A model generated the notes under the pieces. The model did not search any database. It saw nothing but the letters and a program-made list of their open reading frames with translations, and had not been told where the DNA came from. Of a stretch of 64,000 nucleotides of DNA, positions 37,187 to 45,846 are shown piece by piece. A program made the position numbers and the translations under genes. The first letter of the stretch is position 1. Each line of letters begins with the position of its first letter. This DNA comes from Candidatus Zhuqueibacterota bacterium (GTDB taxonomy: Bacteria > Zhuqueibacterota > Zhuqueibacteria > Thermofontimicrobiales > Thiofontviventaceae), in assembly GCA_016926625.1 (NCBI GenBank), contig JAFGOE010000075.1:31566-95565 (forward strand). The letters run 5' to 3'.

Positions 37187-38317
37187 TTATTTAGTTAAGT
37201 TTGAATCCAATTTTACACTGAAGCGACTGCCGACATTCGGTTCGCTCGATACCGAGACGTCACCGTTGTAGAGCAGGGCAATTTTCTTGACAATGGCCAG
37301 TCCTAAACCGCTGCCGGTAATTGCTTTTGTTTTATCATTTTTAATGCGTACGAATTCATTGAACAGCTTTGCGACCTCAGATTCTGACATCCCGATACCC
37401 GTATCGGCTACGGCGATCTCTATTTGTCGGTCAGCAGGATTGATGTAAACATCGACGCGTCCGCCGTCGACGTTATATTTGATCGCGTTGGAAATGAGAT
37501 TGTTGCAGATGATCTCAATCTCATTGGCATCGCCATTCAGATAGATCGGATCGGATGCATGATTTTCTATCGTGATGTCTCTTTTTTCTGCCAGCGGAAG
37601 ATTCGTCTCAATGGTATGATTCGCAATTTCAACGATATCGATTTCCTTTAACTCGCGCTTTTTTTGTCCGGATTCAATCCGGGTCAGATCAAGCAGATCC
37701 ATAATCAGCTTACGCATCCCTTCGATCCTGACGGTGCAGCGATCGATCATCGGTTCATAGGAAGCGATGTCGCCGCCTAATTTTTTCTGCTTCATAATAT
37801 CAAGGTAGCCGTCGATCGAATTGAGGGGGGATTTCAATTCATGGCCTAAAACGGAGATAAACTGAAATCTGACCTGACGTCGCTCCTGAGCCAGTTTCTT
37901 TACCTGACGGGCGAGAATCAAACGACGAGCCGCTTTGGATACAGTGTTCTTCAACTCATCGGGCGTAAAGGGTTTGGCCAGAAAATCGAACGCACCCTGT
38001 TTTACTGCGGTCACCGCGGTTTCGATCGATGCGTACGCCGTTATCATGATGCTCAGCATCTCACTCTCCTGTGAGGTAACCTTCTCTAAAATATCGAGTC
38101 CGCTTATTCCGGGTAATTTGTAATCGAGCAACAGGATATCGGGTCTGTTCGATTTAATTTTATCGAGTGCTTCTTCGCCTGTCTCCGCGACATCGACATC
38201 GAATCCGATTTCATCATCCACATCGGGTAATTGCATCACAAATTTGCTGAGTGCACGTTTTACACTCAAACGCATTCCCAATTCGTCATCTACGACTAAT
38301 GTGTTTAATTTAATCAT
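37187..38317 (-). CDS. Receiver-histidine kinase hybrid
   Basis: The 376-residue protein has an N-terminal receiver (about 1-130) with acidic pocket VVDDE, phosphoacceptor Asp in ILLLDYKLPG and Lys in FLAKPF. A HisKA domain follows with phosphorylatable His in VLGHELKSPLN. The HATPase_c domain carries N box CNNLISNAIKYN, G1 ADTGIGM and G2 GSGLGLAIV. No membrane segment or sensor domain exists, so the input must come through the receiver. The gene is in line with the sensory hydrogenase-kinase and a single-domain regulator. The simplest reading is a phosphorelay in which this protein is an intermediate. Confidence 0.88.
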   Translation of the reverse strand: MIKLNTLVVDDELGMRLSVKRALSKFVMQLPDVDDEIGFDVDVAETGEEALDKIKSNRPDILLLDYKLPGISGLDILEKVTSQESEMLSIMITAYASIETAVTAVKQGAFDFLAKPFTPDELKNTVSKAARRLILARQVKKLAQERRQVRFQFISVLGHELKSPLNSIDGYLDIMKQKKLGGDIASYEPMIDRCTVRIEGMRKLIMDLLDLTRIESGQKKRELKEIDIVEIANHTIETNLPLAEKRDITIENHASDPIYLNGDANEIEIICNNLISNAIKYNVDGGRVDVYINPADRQIEIAVADTGIGMSESEVAKLFNEFVRIKNDKTKAITGSGLGLAIVKKIALLYNGDVSVSSEPNVGSRFSVKLDSNLTK

Positions 38318-38511
38318 GTTTGTCTGTTCCTAAGGCACAAAAAGTGCGCTGTGAATGATTTAATCGTTTTATAATTTCGCTGAGTTTCAAGTCGCATCTA
38401 AAAAATAACAGTTGTAATCAACAAAATCAAGATAAATTATTAAAACAGGGTCATGTTCATGTCCGTTATGAATGCTATTCTGGAAAATTAATCCGACACG
38501 AACGAAAACAT

Positions 38512-38913
38512 CTATTGATTCAGCAATCTATTAATTTCTCTCACCAATTGCTCGAAGCGTACCGGTTTGGCAAGGAACGCATCGGCTTTAATCCAGGAAC
38601 GTTCCTCTTTCGTCACGGCATCAAATTCAATACCGGCTTCGCTATTGACAGCGGAGACGATGATGACAGGTATCGACGGATCTAATTTTTTGATGTGATA
38701 TGACAGAGCAAAACCACCATCCATCTCTTCCATCATCAGGTCGAGGATGGCTAAATCCGGTTTATTCTGTTCCAGATACTCTTCGGCTTTTTTCTGACCT
38801 TCTGCGGTGACCACATTAAATCCAGCGTCGATCAGATTGACTTTCATTTGAGTAAGATAATCTATGTCATCATCGACAACGAGCAAGGTTTTATTTGAGT
38901 GATTCTTGTCCAT
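38512..38913 (-). CDS. Single-domain response regulator
   Basis: AAGAGGAAA lies before the ATG. The 133-residue protein is one receiver domain: acidic pair in LLVVDDDIDY, phosphoacceptor Asp in LAILDLMMEEMDGG (about residue 56), the Ser/Thr strand PVIIVSA and Lys in FLAKPVRFE. There is no output domain, as in CheY or Spo0F-like relay proteins. It starts 18 bases after the stop of the sensory hydrogenase-kinase gene and so is its likely partner. A 194-base gap without further genes separates it from the hybrid kinase gene. Confidence 0.9.
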   Translation of the reverse strand: MDKNHSNKTLLVVDDDIDYLTQMKVNLIDAGFNVVTAEGQKKAEEYLEQNKPDLAILDLMMEEMDGGFALSYHIKKLDPSIPVIIVSAVNSEAGIEFDAVTKEERSWIKADAFLAKPVRFEQLVREINRLLNQ

Positions 38914-38931
38914 TTATTTCCTCTTTTGTAA

Positions 38932-40962
38932 CTAGTTGATATATTGTATTCTTTTTCGTGGAAGCTTTATACTGAACGTGGTTCCTGTCGGACCTTTATC
39001 GGGATAAGCGTTCGATTTTACTTTGATATCGCCTCGATGCATCTTGATGATACCGTATGTAATTGCCAGACCCAGTCCGGTTCCTTTGCCTAATTCTTTT
39101 GTCGTGAAGAATGGTTCAAATATTTTGGACACGATTTCATCCGGTATACCCGTTCCGGTATCGGAAATGGAGATGACAACCTGTTCGTCATCACCCTCGG
39201 TTTTGATATTGATTATACCCCTGTCGTGCATCGCGGTGATCGCATTGCTGATTATATTTGTCATCACCTGTATCATTTGATCTTTGTCGATATCAGCGAT
39301 CGGATCGGTGATTTGGTGATTGATCTTCACGTCGACCGTATCCGGGATCGTTAGAGAATCCAGGCTAGCAGAGATCAATTGACGAATATCATTGGGTTTG
39401 AGATTGACCTTGCTCTGGCGGGCAAAATTCAATAAACCCGAAACAATTTTCTTGGCCCGATCGGCATGATCAGCGATCATCTGTAAATCTTCACGCATCG
39501 TCGAATCCTTTTCCAACTCATCGTTTAGCAGATGCGAATACATGAGAACCACACCCAGCGGATTGTTGATTTCGTGGGCGATTCCGGCAGCAAGTTGCCC
39601 CATGCTGGCCATCTTCTCTGATTGAATCAGAGCCTCTCTGGTATTAGCGAGTTCTGTGTTGGAGATACCGAGTTCTTCGATCGTGCGGTGTAATCGTTCT
39701 ATCGTATAAGGTAAACACATCTCTGATTCTGCGAGGCCTTTAAAGATCGCTTTGGCATGTTCTCTGCATGAATCGTATCCGCATGCGCCGCAGTTTAATT
39801 CGTCTTCTTCATTATATTTACCTATCCGAGCCAGTATCTCGCGGATTTTGCTCTCATCCGGGTCCTCCAGTCGCTGATCCATCGGTGAAAACGTTCTCGA
39901 TAGATCCAGGTCGTTGAATTTCTCCATGTAGTGAATCCATTTATCAGGATTCCTGAGTTTAGAGACCTTGCGTACATAATCGCTGACCAAAGTTCTTCGT
40001 CTGAACAGCGGAGCGTCCGTGCTCATTCCTGGTCCCATGATACACCCATCACAGCAGAGAACATCAAGAAATCGTGCGTTGGTCTGGCCTGAGCTGAACT
40101 CGATGATCGCATCTTTAAAATTATTGCGACCGTTAGCCGAAATGACTTCGCCCGTCATCAAATTTTCCTCGATACTGGCCGCTTCCAGCAGTCCTCTGCC
40201 TATCGGAAACAGATTACCACGATAAGCTCGTGGGGGATCGAAATCGCTTGGTACGGGATTGTCGATGCTGCCGTCGCCATTATTCGTGATAGAGTAATCT
40301 TCGAATAAAAAATGTAATTCTTCGAATGTCAGTACTTCATCGATTTCACCGTCGAGTTCGTTACTATTGGCTTCACCTTTTTTAGCGATGCACGGGCCGA
40401 TGAACACCATCTTCAAATTATCCCCATACAATACTTTCAGTGCACGGGACATGGCAATCATCGGTGATACGATCGGCAGCAGATTATCGATCAGTTCCGG
40501 ATGATAACGCTTTACATAACCGAACACGGCTGGACAGGGGGTAGAAATATATTGTTTATCGCTGACGCTGGCCATGATCTCTCTTGTCTTTCGAGCGACC
40601 AGATCGGCCCCGAAACCCACTTCACACACGTAATCAAAGCCCAGCGCCCGGACCATTCCGACGAACTGACGAAATTCGATCTCCGTGAATTCAGCCGGAA
40701 AACTCGGAGCGATAATGGCAGCCACCCGGTCGGTCGATTCAAGGAGTTTCTTGACATCGACGACAGAGTTTACTACTTTTTTCGCTTTCTGACTGCACAC
40801 TCGCACACAGTTTCCGCATCCGATACACCGTTCGGGGATGATTTCCGCCTGACCATTCACAATTCGAATCGCTTTCGCAGGACATTCTCTGACACAGGTG
40901 TAGCAAACACGACAACGGTCTTTTACTGTTGTCACGAGTGGCTGCATGGATTTATCGCTCAA
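38932..40962 (-). CDS. Sensory [FeFe]-hydrogenase-like protein fused to histidine kinase
   Basis: The start is a TTG; AAAGGAG lies 9 bases before it. Domains in order over 676 residues: two [4Fe-4S] ferredoxin motifs (Cys 17/20/23/27 and 46/49/52/56), the H-cluster domain (about 80-350), an Fe-S domain CGACGYDSC with Cys416, then a HisKA/HATPase_c kinase with His463 in GIAHEINNP. The H-cluster motifs are altered. L1 reads STPCPAV (Pro142 where catalytic enzymes have the proton-relay Cys, Cys143 kept), L2 IGPCIAKK (Cys191), and L3 LCCDGCIMGPG (Cys304, Cys307). Lack of the relay Cys fits known sensory hydrogenases with very low turnover. No membrane segment is seen, so it acts in the cytoplasm. 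It probably senses H2 or redox state and phosphorylates the regulator next to it. Confidence 0.93.
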   Translation of the reverse strand: MSDKSMQPLVTTVKDRCRVCYTCVRECPAKAIRIVNGQAEIIPERCIGCGNCVRVCSQKAKKVVNSVVDVKKLLESTDRVAAIIAPSFPAEFTEIEFRQFVGMVRALGFDYVCEVGFGADLVARKTREIMASVSDKQYISTPCPAVFGYVKRYHPELIDNLLPIVSPMIAMSRALKVLYGDNLKMVFIGPCIAKKGEANSNELDGEIDEVLTFEELHFLFEDYSITNNGDGSIDNPVPSDFDPPRAYRGNLFPIGRGLLEAASIEENLMTGEVISANGRNNFKDAIIEFSSGQTNARFLDVLCCDGCIMGPGMSTDAPLFRRRTLVSDYVRKVSKLRNPDKWIHYMEKFNDLDLSRTFSPMDQRLEDPDESKIREILARIGKYNEEDELNCGACGYDSCREHAKAIFKGLAESEMCLPYTIERLHRTIEELGISNTELANTREALIQSEKMASMGQLAAGIAHEINNPLGVVLMYSHLLNDELEKDSTMREDLQMIADHADRAKKIVSGLLNFARQSKVNLKPNDIRQLISASLDSLTIPDTVDVKINHQITDPIADIDKDQMIQVMTNIISNAITAMHDRGIINIKTEGDDEQVVISISDTGTGIPDEIVSKIFEPFFTTKELGKGTGLGLAITYGIIKMHRGDIKVKSNAYPDKGPTGTTFSIKLPRKRIQYIN

Positions 40963-40976
40963 TAATGATCGCTCCT

Positions 40977-42698
40977 TTACATCAATACGTCACGTTTGTG
41001 ATAATGAGTGTGTAAGATCTCATGACTCTTTTCTTTCAGGGGTTCACCCAGGAACTCCTTGTATATCTTTTTAATATACTTATTGTTATGGGACTCAGTC
41101 ACCGTGGCGTCCCTGTCGATTTCATAGAGCATTTTCATACGCGCCATGATGGTCTCGATGTTGGCTGAAAGTGGCTGCCCGCCACCCGCGATACATCCGC
41201 CGGGGCATGTCATGACTTCGATGAATTGGATGTCTTTTTTGCCGGCTTTGATGTCATCTAACAATTTTCGTGCGTTTCCGAGTCCGCTGACCGCGGCGAG
41301 ACCCAACTCGAGATCACCGATCTTAACTCTGGTTTCTTTAATGCCATCGAGTCCGCGTAGTTCCTGTATCTTCGGATTGGTTAACTCCTTACCCGTCAGG
41401 AAGTAATGAGCGCTCCGAACGGCGGCTTCCATGACACCTCCGGATACTCCGAATAATTTACCGGCAGAACTGCGTTCACCAAAGGGTGTGTCGGCTCCTT
41501 CCGGGGTCATATTATTCAGATCAAGACCGCGCATACGAATGATACGGGCCAATTCTCTTGTGGTGAGCACTGCATCGATATCCGCCATCCCGTTGCGAGC
41601 GAGCTCGGGTCGTTCGGCTTCGAATTTTTTAGCGGTACATGGCATGATAGATACGCTGAATATGTTCGCCGGGTCAATTCCCTGGGTCTCTGAATAGTAT
41701 GTCTTAATGATGGCACCCATCATCTGCTGGGGACTCTTGCACGTCGATAGATTGGGAATGAATTCCGGATAAAACTGTTCGACGAATTTGATCCAACCTG
41801 GTGAGCAACTGGTCATCATCGGCAGAGGGCCGCCGGTCTGAATACGATGGACCAACTCAGACGCCTCCTCCATGATGGTTAAATCGGCCGAGAACGCCGT
41901 ATCGAAGACGCGATCGAACCCGAGACGACGTAGTGCCGCCGTCATGATTCCCATCACATCCTGACCCGGTTTCAGGCCGAACTCTTCGCCCAGGGTCACT
42001 GAGATACTCGGTGCATGTTGAACCACCACAAATTTTTCAGGATCATTCAGAGCGTTCATCACCTCTTTGATATACGATTTTTCTCTTAACGCTCCGGTGG
42101 GACAGACAACGATGCATTGGCCGCATTTAATACAACTGGATATATTTAAACCTTCGTCAAAGGCCGTGCCTATCTGGCTGCGACTTCCGCGGTTAATGAA
42201 ATCGATGGCACTAACGCCCTGGATCTCTTCGCATACGCGCACGCATTTTCCGCAGAGTATACATTTCGCAGGGTCGCGAATGATGGCCGGACTCGATGAA
42301 TCGATATTGTATTGACTCTTGGCACCGGTGTAACGACGTTCGCGCACTCCTAACTCTTCGGCCAGATCCTGAAGATCGCAATTCTTGTTACGCACGCAGT
42401 ATAAGCAATCGTCCGGATGGTCGGAGAGCAGCAGTTCAACGATGGTCTTCCTGGCGCGAATTGCACGCGGGGAATGGGTTTTAATCTTCATTCCTTCTCT
42501 CACCGGATAGGCGCAGCTGGGTGTAAGACCCGGTATCCCGTCGATTTCAACAACGCACATACGACATGCACCACTGGGGAAAAGACCCGGCAGATGGCAG
42601 AGGGTGGGGACTTTCACTCCTGCTCGCTTCAACGTATCGAGTATCATTTCGCCTGGTTTGGCTTCTACTTCTCTGTTATTGACTTCTATAGTAAACAT
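40977..42698 (-). CDS. hydA: [FeFe]-hydrogenase catalytic subunit (NADH-type, HydA/HndD)
   Basis: The 573-residue protein has the modular plan of soluble NAD(P)-linked enzymes. A [2Fe-2S] domain (Cys 34/45/48/62) comes first, then a His-Cys3 cluster region near residues 94-107. Two [4Fe-4S] clusters follow (CILCGKCVRVC about 146-156, CIKCGQCIVVCP about 189-200), then the H domain. L1 is TSCSPGW (296-302), L2 MPCTAKK (Cys353) and L3 EVMTCPGGC (Cys498, Cys502). L1 has Ser299 where clostridial CpI has Cys. The C-terminus ends with HEILHTHYHKR. It reduces protons or oxidises H2; the two partner subunits follow upstream in the operon and bring electrons from NADH. AGAGAGG precedes the ATG. Confidence 0.95.
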   Translation of the reverse strand: MFTIEVNNREVEAKPGEMILDTLKRAGVKVPTLCHLPGLFPSGACRMCVVEIDGIPGLTPSCAYPVREGMKIKTHSPRAIRARKTIVELLLSDHPDDCLYCVRNKNCDLQDLAEELGVRERRYTGAKSQYNIDSSSPAIIRDPAKCILCGKCVRVCEEIQGVSAIDFINRGSRSQIGTAFDEGLNISSCIKCGQCIVVCPTGALREKSYIKEVMNALNDPEKFVVVQHAPSISVTLGEEFGLKPGQDVMGIMTAALRRLGFDRVFDTAFSADLTIMEEASELVHRIQTGGPLPMMTSCSPGWIKFVEQFYPEFIPNLSTCKSPQQMMGAIIKTYYSETQGIDPANIFSVSIMPCTAKKFEAERPELARNGMADIDAVLTTRELARIIRMRGLDLNNMTPEGADTPFGERSSAGKLFGVSGGVMEAAVRSAHYFLTGKELTNPKIQELRGLDGIKETRVKIGDLELGLAAVSGLGNARKLLDDIKAGKKDIQFIEVMTCPGGCIAGGGQPLSANIETIMARMKMLYEIDRDATVTESHNNKYIKKIYKEFLGEPLKEKSHEILHTHYHKRDVLM

Positions 42699-42709
42699 GA
42701 TAATCCTCT

Positions 42710-44704
42710 CTATTTAACTGTGACGGCGTTAAATCGGCACACATCATAACAGCTGCCACAACTGATACATTTCTCCTGAACAATGTAATGAGGTGCTTTC
42801 GCTGCTCCCATGATCGCGCCGGTCGGACAATTTTTTGCGCAAAGAGTACAACCCGTACAGGCATCGGTATCGATCGTGTAGGTGAGCAGTTCTTTGCATT
42901 GTCCCGCCGGACATCTTCGCTCGTAGATATGGGCCTCATACTCATCGCGAAACCAGCGCAGCGTACTTAAAACCGGGTTTGGAGCTGTTTTACCGAGTCC
43001 GCATAAACTGGTATCCTGGATCACTTCGGCGAGGCGATTCAGATACATGATCCCTTTGAATCGTTCCAATGCATCAGTCCCTGTTTCGCTGGATCGACCC
43101 TGGGTGATACGTTGAAGAATTTCCAGCATGCGTCTCGTGCCCTCGCGGCAGGGGATGCATTTGCCGCAACTTTCGCGTTGGATAAAATCCATAAAGAACT
43201 TGGCGATATCGACCATACAGGTGGTCTCGTCCATCACGACCAGACCGCCTGAGCCCATCATGGCGCCCACGGTCTTCAGGGACTCGTAATCGATATCGAT
43301 ATCGATATGCTGTTCCGGGATGCAGCCGCCTGACGGTCCGCCGATTTGTACGGCTTTATATTTTTTATTATCCGGAATGCCGCCCCCTATTTTATAGATG
43401 ATGTCACGCAATGGGGTACCCATGGCGACCTCTACCAATCCGGTACGATTGATCTTGCCGGAGAGCGCGAACACCTTGGTGCCTTTGCTGGTCTTCGTTC
43501 CCACAGAATTGAACCACTCCGCGCCGCGATTTACGATCAGGGGGACATTGGCCAACGTTTCGACGTTGTTGATGATGGTCGGTTTTGCGAAAAGACCACT
43601 GATGGCCGGAAATGGGGGACGCGGTCTCGGCATGCCTCGTTTTCCTTCGATGCTGTTCATGAGGGCTGTTTCTTCTCCGCACACGAAGGCACCGGCTCCC
43701 ATCTTGATGATGATGTTGAGACTGAAGCCGCTATCGAGGATATTGAAACCGAGAAGGCCATATTCTTGAGCCTGAGCGATGGCTGCTTTTAAGCGTTTAA
43801 TGGCGAGCGGATATTCGGCTCGGATGTATATGTATGCCCTGGAAGCACCGATGGCATAGGAGGCGATGGCGAGCCCCTCAAGAAGTTTGTGAGGATCGCC
43901 TTCGATAACCGCTCTGTCCATAAATGCACCGGGATCGCCCTCGTCTGCATTACAGATGAAGTATTTTTGATCCGAGCTCGTATCCAACGCAAACTTCCAT
44001 TTTTTACCGGTCAGGAAACCGCCGCCGCCTCTGCCTCTGAGTCCACTCAACTCGATCAGATCACATAGTTCCTGAGGGGTATACTCGCGAATCGCTTTCG
44101 ATAAAGCCTGATATCCGCCATGTGCGATATATTCGTTAATTTCGTTCGGGTTAATGATTCCACAATTTTCCAGCACCCAACGGGTTTGAGGAGCGAAGAA
44201 GCTGTGCTCGTCAATAAACGGGATCTCGTTCCAGGCTTCATTCGAATTGGCTTTAAATTGTCCGATAACCTGGTCTGTGGGGATGTTGTTGTTGAATAGA
44301 TGATCCATTAATTGATCGACCTTTTCCTCGGTGATCTGTTTGAAAGACACACGTGTTCTGTTCGGCATCTGGATATCGACGATGGGTTCTTCGGCGCACA
44401 GTCCGATGCAGCCGACTTCGATCACGGTGGCTTTGATTTGATTTCGTTCGAGATATGTTTTAATGCGGGTCAACGTTTTACCAGCGCCTGCGCCGAGTCC
44501 GCAAGTACCGGTGCCGATGTAAATGATCGGTTCAGCAGAATGGTTGCGGAACATCGAACGTTTCCAATTCATGCGAAATTCTTTGCACTCGTCACTTTCG
44601 TGACAGATCGGCCCGTCGAGAAGACAACGGATCAGGTAGGGACAGGGTTTGTCCTGGTCGTGCCAACATTTCTCACAGCATTTTATTTGATCGAAATTAG
44701 ACAT
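42710..44704 (-). CDS. hydB: NuoF-like flavoprotein subunit of [FeFe]-hydrogenase (HydB/HndC)
   Basis: The 664-residue protein starts with a Cys-rich piece (Cys 9, 10, 13, 21, 27, 34 and 40) that I do not recognise as part of the usual family. A thioredoxin-like [2Fe-2S] segment follows (GTGTCGLGAG, CIGLCAEEP). The NuoF core carries the FMN/NADH-binding GRGGGGFLTGKKW and the [4Fe-4S] motif ESCGKCIPCREG. Two C-terminal ferredoxin clusters end the chain (CTGCTLCAKNCP, CISCGSCYDVC). In bifurcating hydrogenases this subunit takes electrons from NADH and, with ferredoxin, drives H2 formation. It overlaps the hydC start by 8 bases. Confidence 0.94.
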   Translation of the reverse strand: MSNFDQIKCCEKCWHDQDKPCPYLIRCLLDGPICHESDECKEFRMNWKRSMFRNHSAEPIIYIGTGTCGLGAGAGKTLTRIKTYLERNQIKATVIEVGCIGLCAEEPIVDIQMPNRTRVSFKQITEEKVDQLMDHLFNNNIPTDQVIGQFKANSNEAWNEIPFIDEHSFFAPQTRWVLENCGIINPNEINEYIAHGGYQALSKAIREYTPQELCDLIELSGLRGRGGGGFLTGKKWKFALDTSSDQKYFICNADEGDPGAFMDRAVIEGDPHKLLEGLAIASYAIGASRAYIYIRAEYPLAIKRLKAAIAQAQEYGLLGFNILDSGFSLNIIIKMGAGAFVCGEETALMNSIEGKRGMPRPRPPFPAISGLFAKPTIINNVETLANVPLIVNRGAEWFNSVGTKTSKGTKVFALSGKINRTGLVEVAMGTPLRDIIYKIGGGIPDNKKYKAVQIGGPSGGCIPEQHIDIDIDYESLKTVGAMMGSGGLVVMDETTCMVDIAKFFMDFIQRESCGKCIPCREGTRRMLEILQRITQGRSSETGTDALERFKGIMYLNRLAEVIQDTSLCGLGKTAPNPVLSTLRWFRDEYEAHIYERRCPAGQCKELLTYTIDTDACTGCTLCAKNCPTGAIMGAAKAPHYIVQEKCISCGSCYDVCRFNAVTVK

Positions 44705-45170
44705 TTTCAGTAACCTTTCTGCGATATGATTTCAGTATTTTCTTGACTTTATCCGCAGTAACACCGGCGAAGAATTCACCGTTAATCGAAATGACCGGAG
44801 CGAGTCCGCAGGCGCCCATGCAGGCGACGACCTCGAGGCTGATTTCACCATCTTTGGTGGTTTTTCCTGCCTCGATCTTTAGCTCGCGCTGGAGTGTATC
44901 TAATACCTTGCTTGAGCCTTTGACATGGCAGGCAGTGCCACGACAAATCTGAATATGGTATTTACCTAAAGGTTCAAATCGAAACTGATTATAGAATGTG
45001 GCGACACCGTAAATTTTGCTGGTCGATAGATTTAAATGTTCACCGATTTTTTTCACGGCTTCTTTCGATAGATACCCCTCTTGTTCCTGAACTTCCTGTA
45101 AGATAGGGATCAAAGAATCTCTTTTGGCGTGCGGATGTTTCTGTAATATGTCATCAAGTGTGTAATTCAT
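44697..45170 (-). CDS. hydC: NuoE-like [2Fe-2S] subunit of [FeFe]-hydrogenase (HydC/HndA)
   Basis: The 157-residue protein has the NuoE plan: an N-terminal helical part (LIPILQEVQEQEGYL) and a thioredoxin-like [2Fe-2S] domain with CRGTACHVKGS and CMGACGLAPV. GAGGAAA precedes the ATG. The gene overlaps rex by 17 bases and hydB by 8, so rex-hydC-hydB-hydA form one transcription unit. Confidence 0.94.
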   Translation of the reverse strand: MNYTLDDILQKHPHAKRDSLIPILQEVQEQEGYLSKEAVKKIGEHLNLSTSKIYGVATFYNQFRFEPLGKYHIQICRGTACHVKGSSKVLDTLQRELKIEAGKTTKDGEISLEVVACMGACGLAPVISINGEFFAGVTADKVKKILKSYRRKVTENV

Positions 45171-45807
45171 AAAAGCTTTCCTCGCTCATTTTTTGTCGGG
45201 CAAAATACGCCGCTTTCTCTACAGCCATAATCATGTCCCGGTTCTCCACATAGACGTCGGGAGGGGTGTGTAATTTTATCGGAGCGTAGTTTAGTATCCC
45301 CTTGACGCCTGCGGAGATAACACGATCGGCAATTTCCTGCGCACTTTCTGCAGGGATAGTAAGAATAGCGACCTGTATATTCATTTCTTTGATTGATTTT
45401 TCCAATTCATTGGTATGGATCACTCGGCAGCCCTGGATCACGCGGTTCACTTTACTCTCGTCGTTATCGAATGAAGCGACGATGGAGAGTTTAGGACGTC
45501 GTCCTTTGAAATAGTTCAGTACGGCGCGACCGAGATGCCCGACTCCGATCAGGGCCACATTCTGGACCTCGGGAGCGTCGATGAAATCGCTGATGCTATT
45601 GATCATCGCCTGAGTATTGTAGCCGTGCACCGGGGAACCTGAGTAACCAACGGCCATGATATCCCTGCGAATCTGCGCCGCCGTAAAGCCGGTCATTTTT
45701 GCTAATTCATGGGAGTAGATATGTGATTTTTCATCGGGATTGATTCCCAGCAATATGCGACGGTAAAGGATCAGCCGCTCGATTGTTTTCGGAGATATAG
45801 AATTCAT
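45154..45807 (-). CDS. rex: Redox-sensing transcriptional repressor Rex
   Basis: The 217-residue protein has a winged-helix N-terminus (AKMTGFTAAQIRRDIMAVG, in part GFTAAQIRRDI) and a Rossmann NAD(H) domain with GVGHLGRAV at about residues 86-94. SFDNDESKV gives the acidic strand end, and NYAPIKLHTP appears near the C-terminus, as in Rex. Rex leaves DNA when NADH/NAD+ rises and so de-represses fermentation and hydrogen genes. Here it heads the hydrogenase operon, and a probable Rex site lies 22-39 bases upstream. No ribosome-binding site is apparent before the ATG. Confidence 0.94.
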   Translation of the reverse strand: MNSISPKTIERLILYRRILLGINPDEKSHIYSHELAKMTGFTAAQIRRDIMAVGYSGSPVHGYNTQAMINSISDFIDAPEVQNVALIGVGHLGRAVLNYFKGRRPKLSIVASFDNDESKVNRVIQGCRVIHTNELEKSIKEMNIQVAILTIPAESAQEIADRVISAGVKGILNYAPIKLHTPPDVYVENRDMIMAVEKAAYFARQKMSEESFYELHT

Positions 45808-45828
45808 AATATTGTGATATAATTAACG

Positions 45829-45846
45829 TTGTTATATTTTTCACAG
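45829..45846. promoter_or_regulatory. Probable Rex operator upstream of rex-hydCBA
   Basis: TTGTTATATTTTTCACAG matches 14 of 18 positions of the general Rex palindrome TTGTGAAATATTTCACAA; the right half is nearly perfect. A TTGTGA half-site also lies at 45812-45817, beside the rex start codon. The position suits autoregulation of the operon by NADH/NAD+. Confidence 0.6.
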
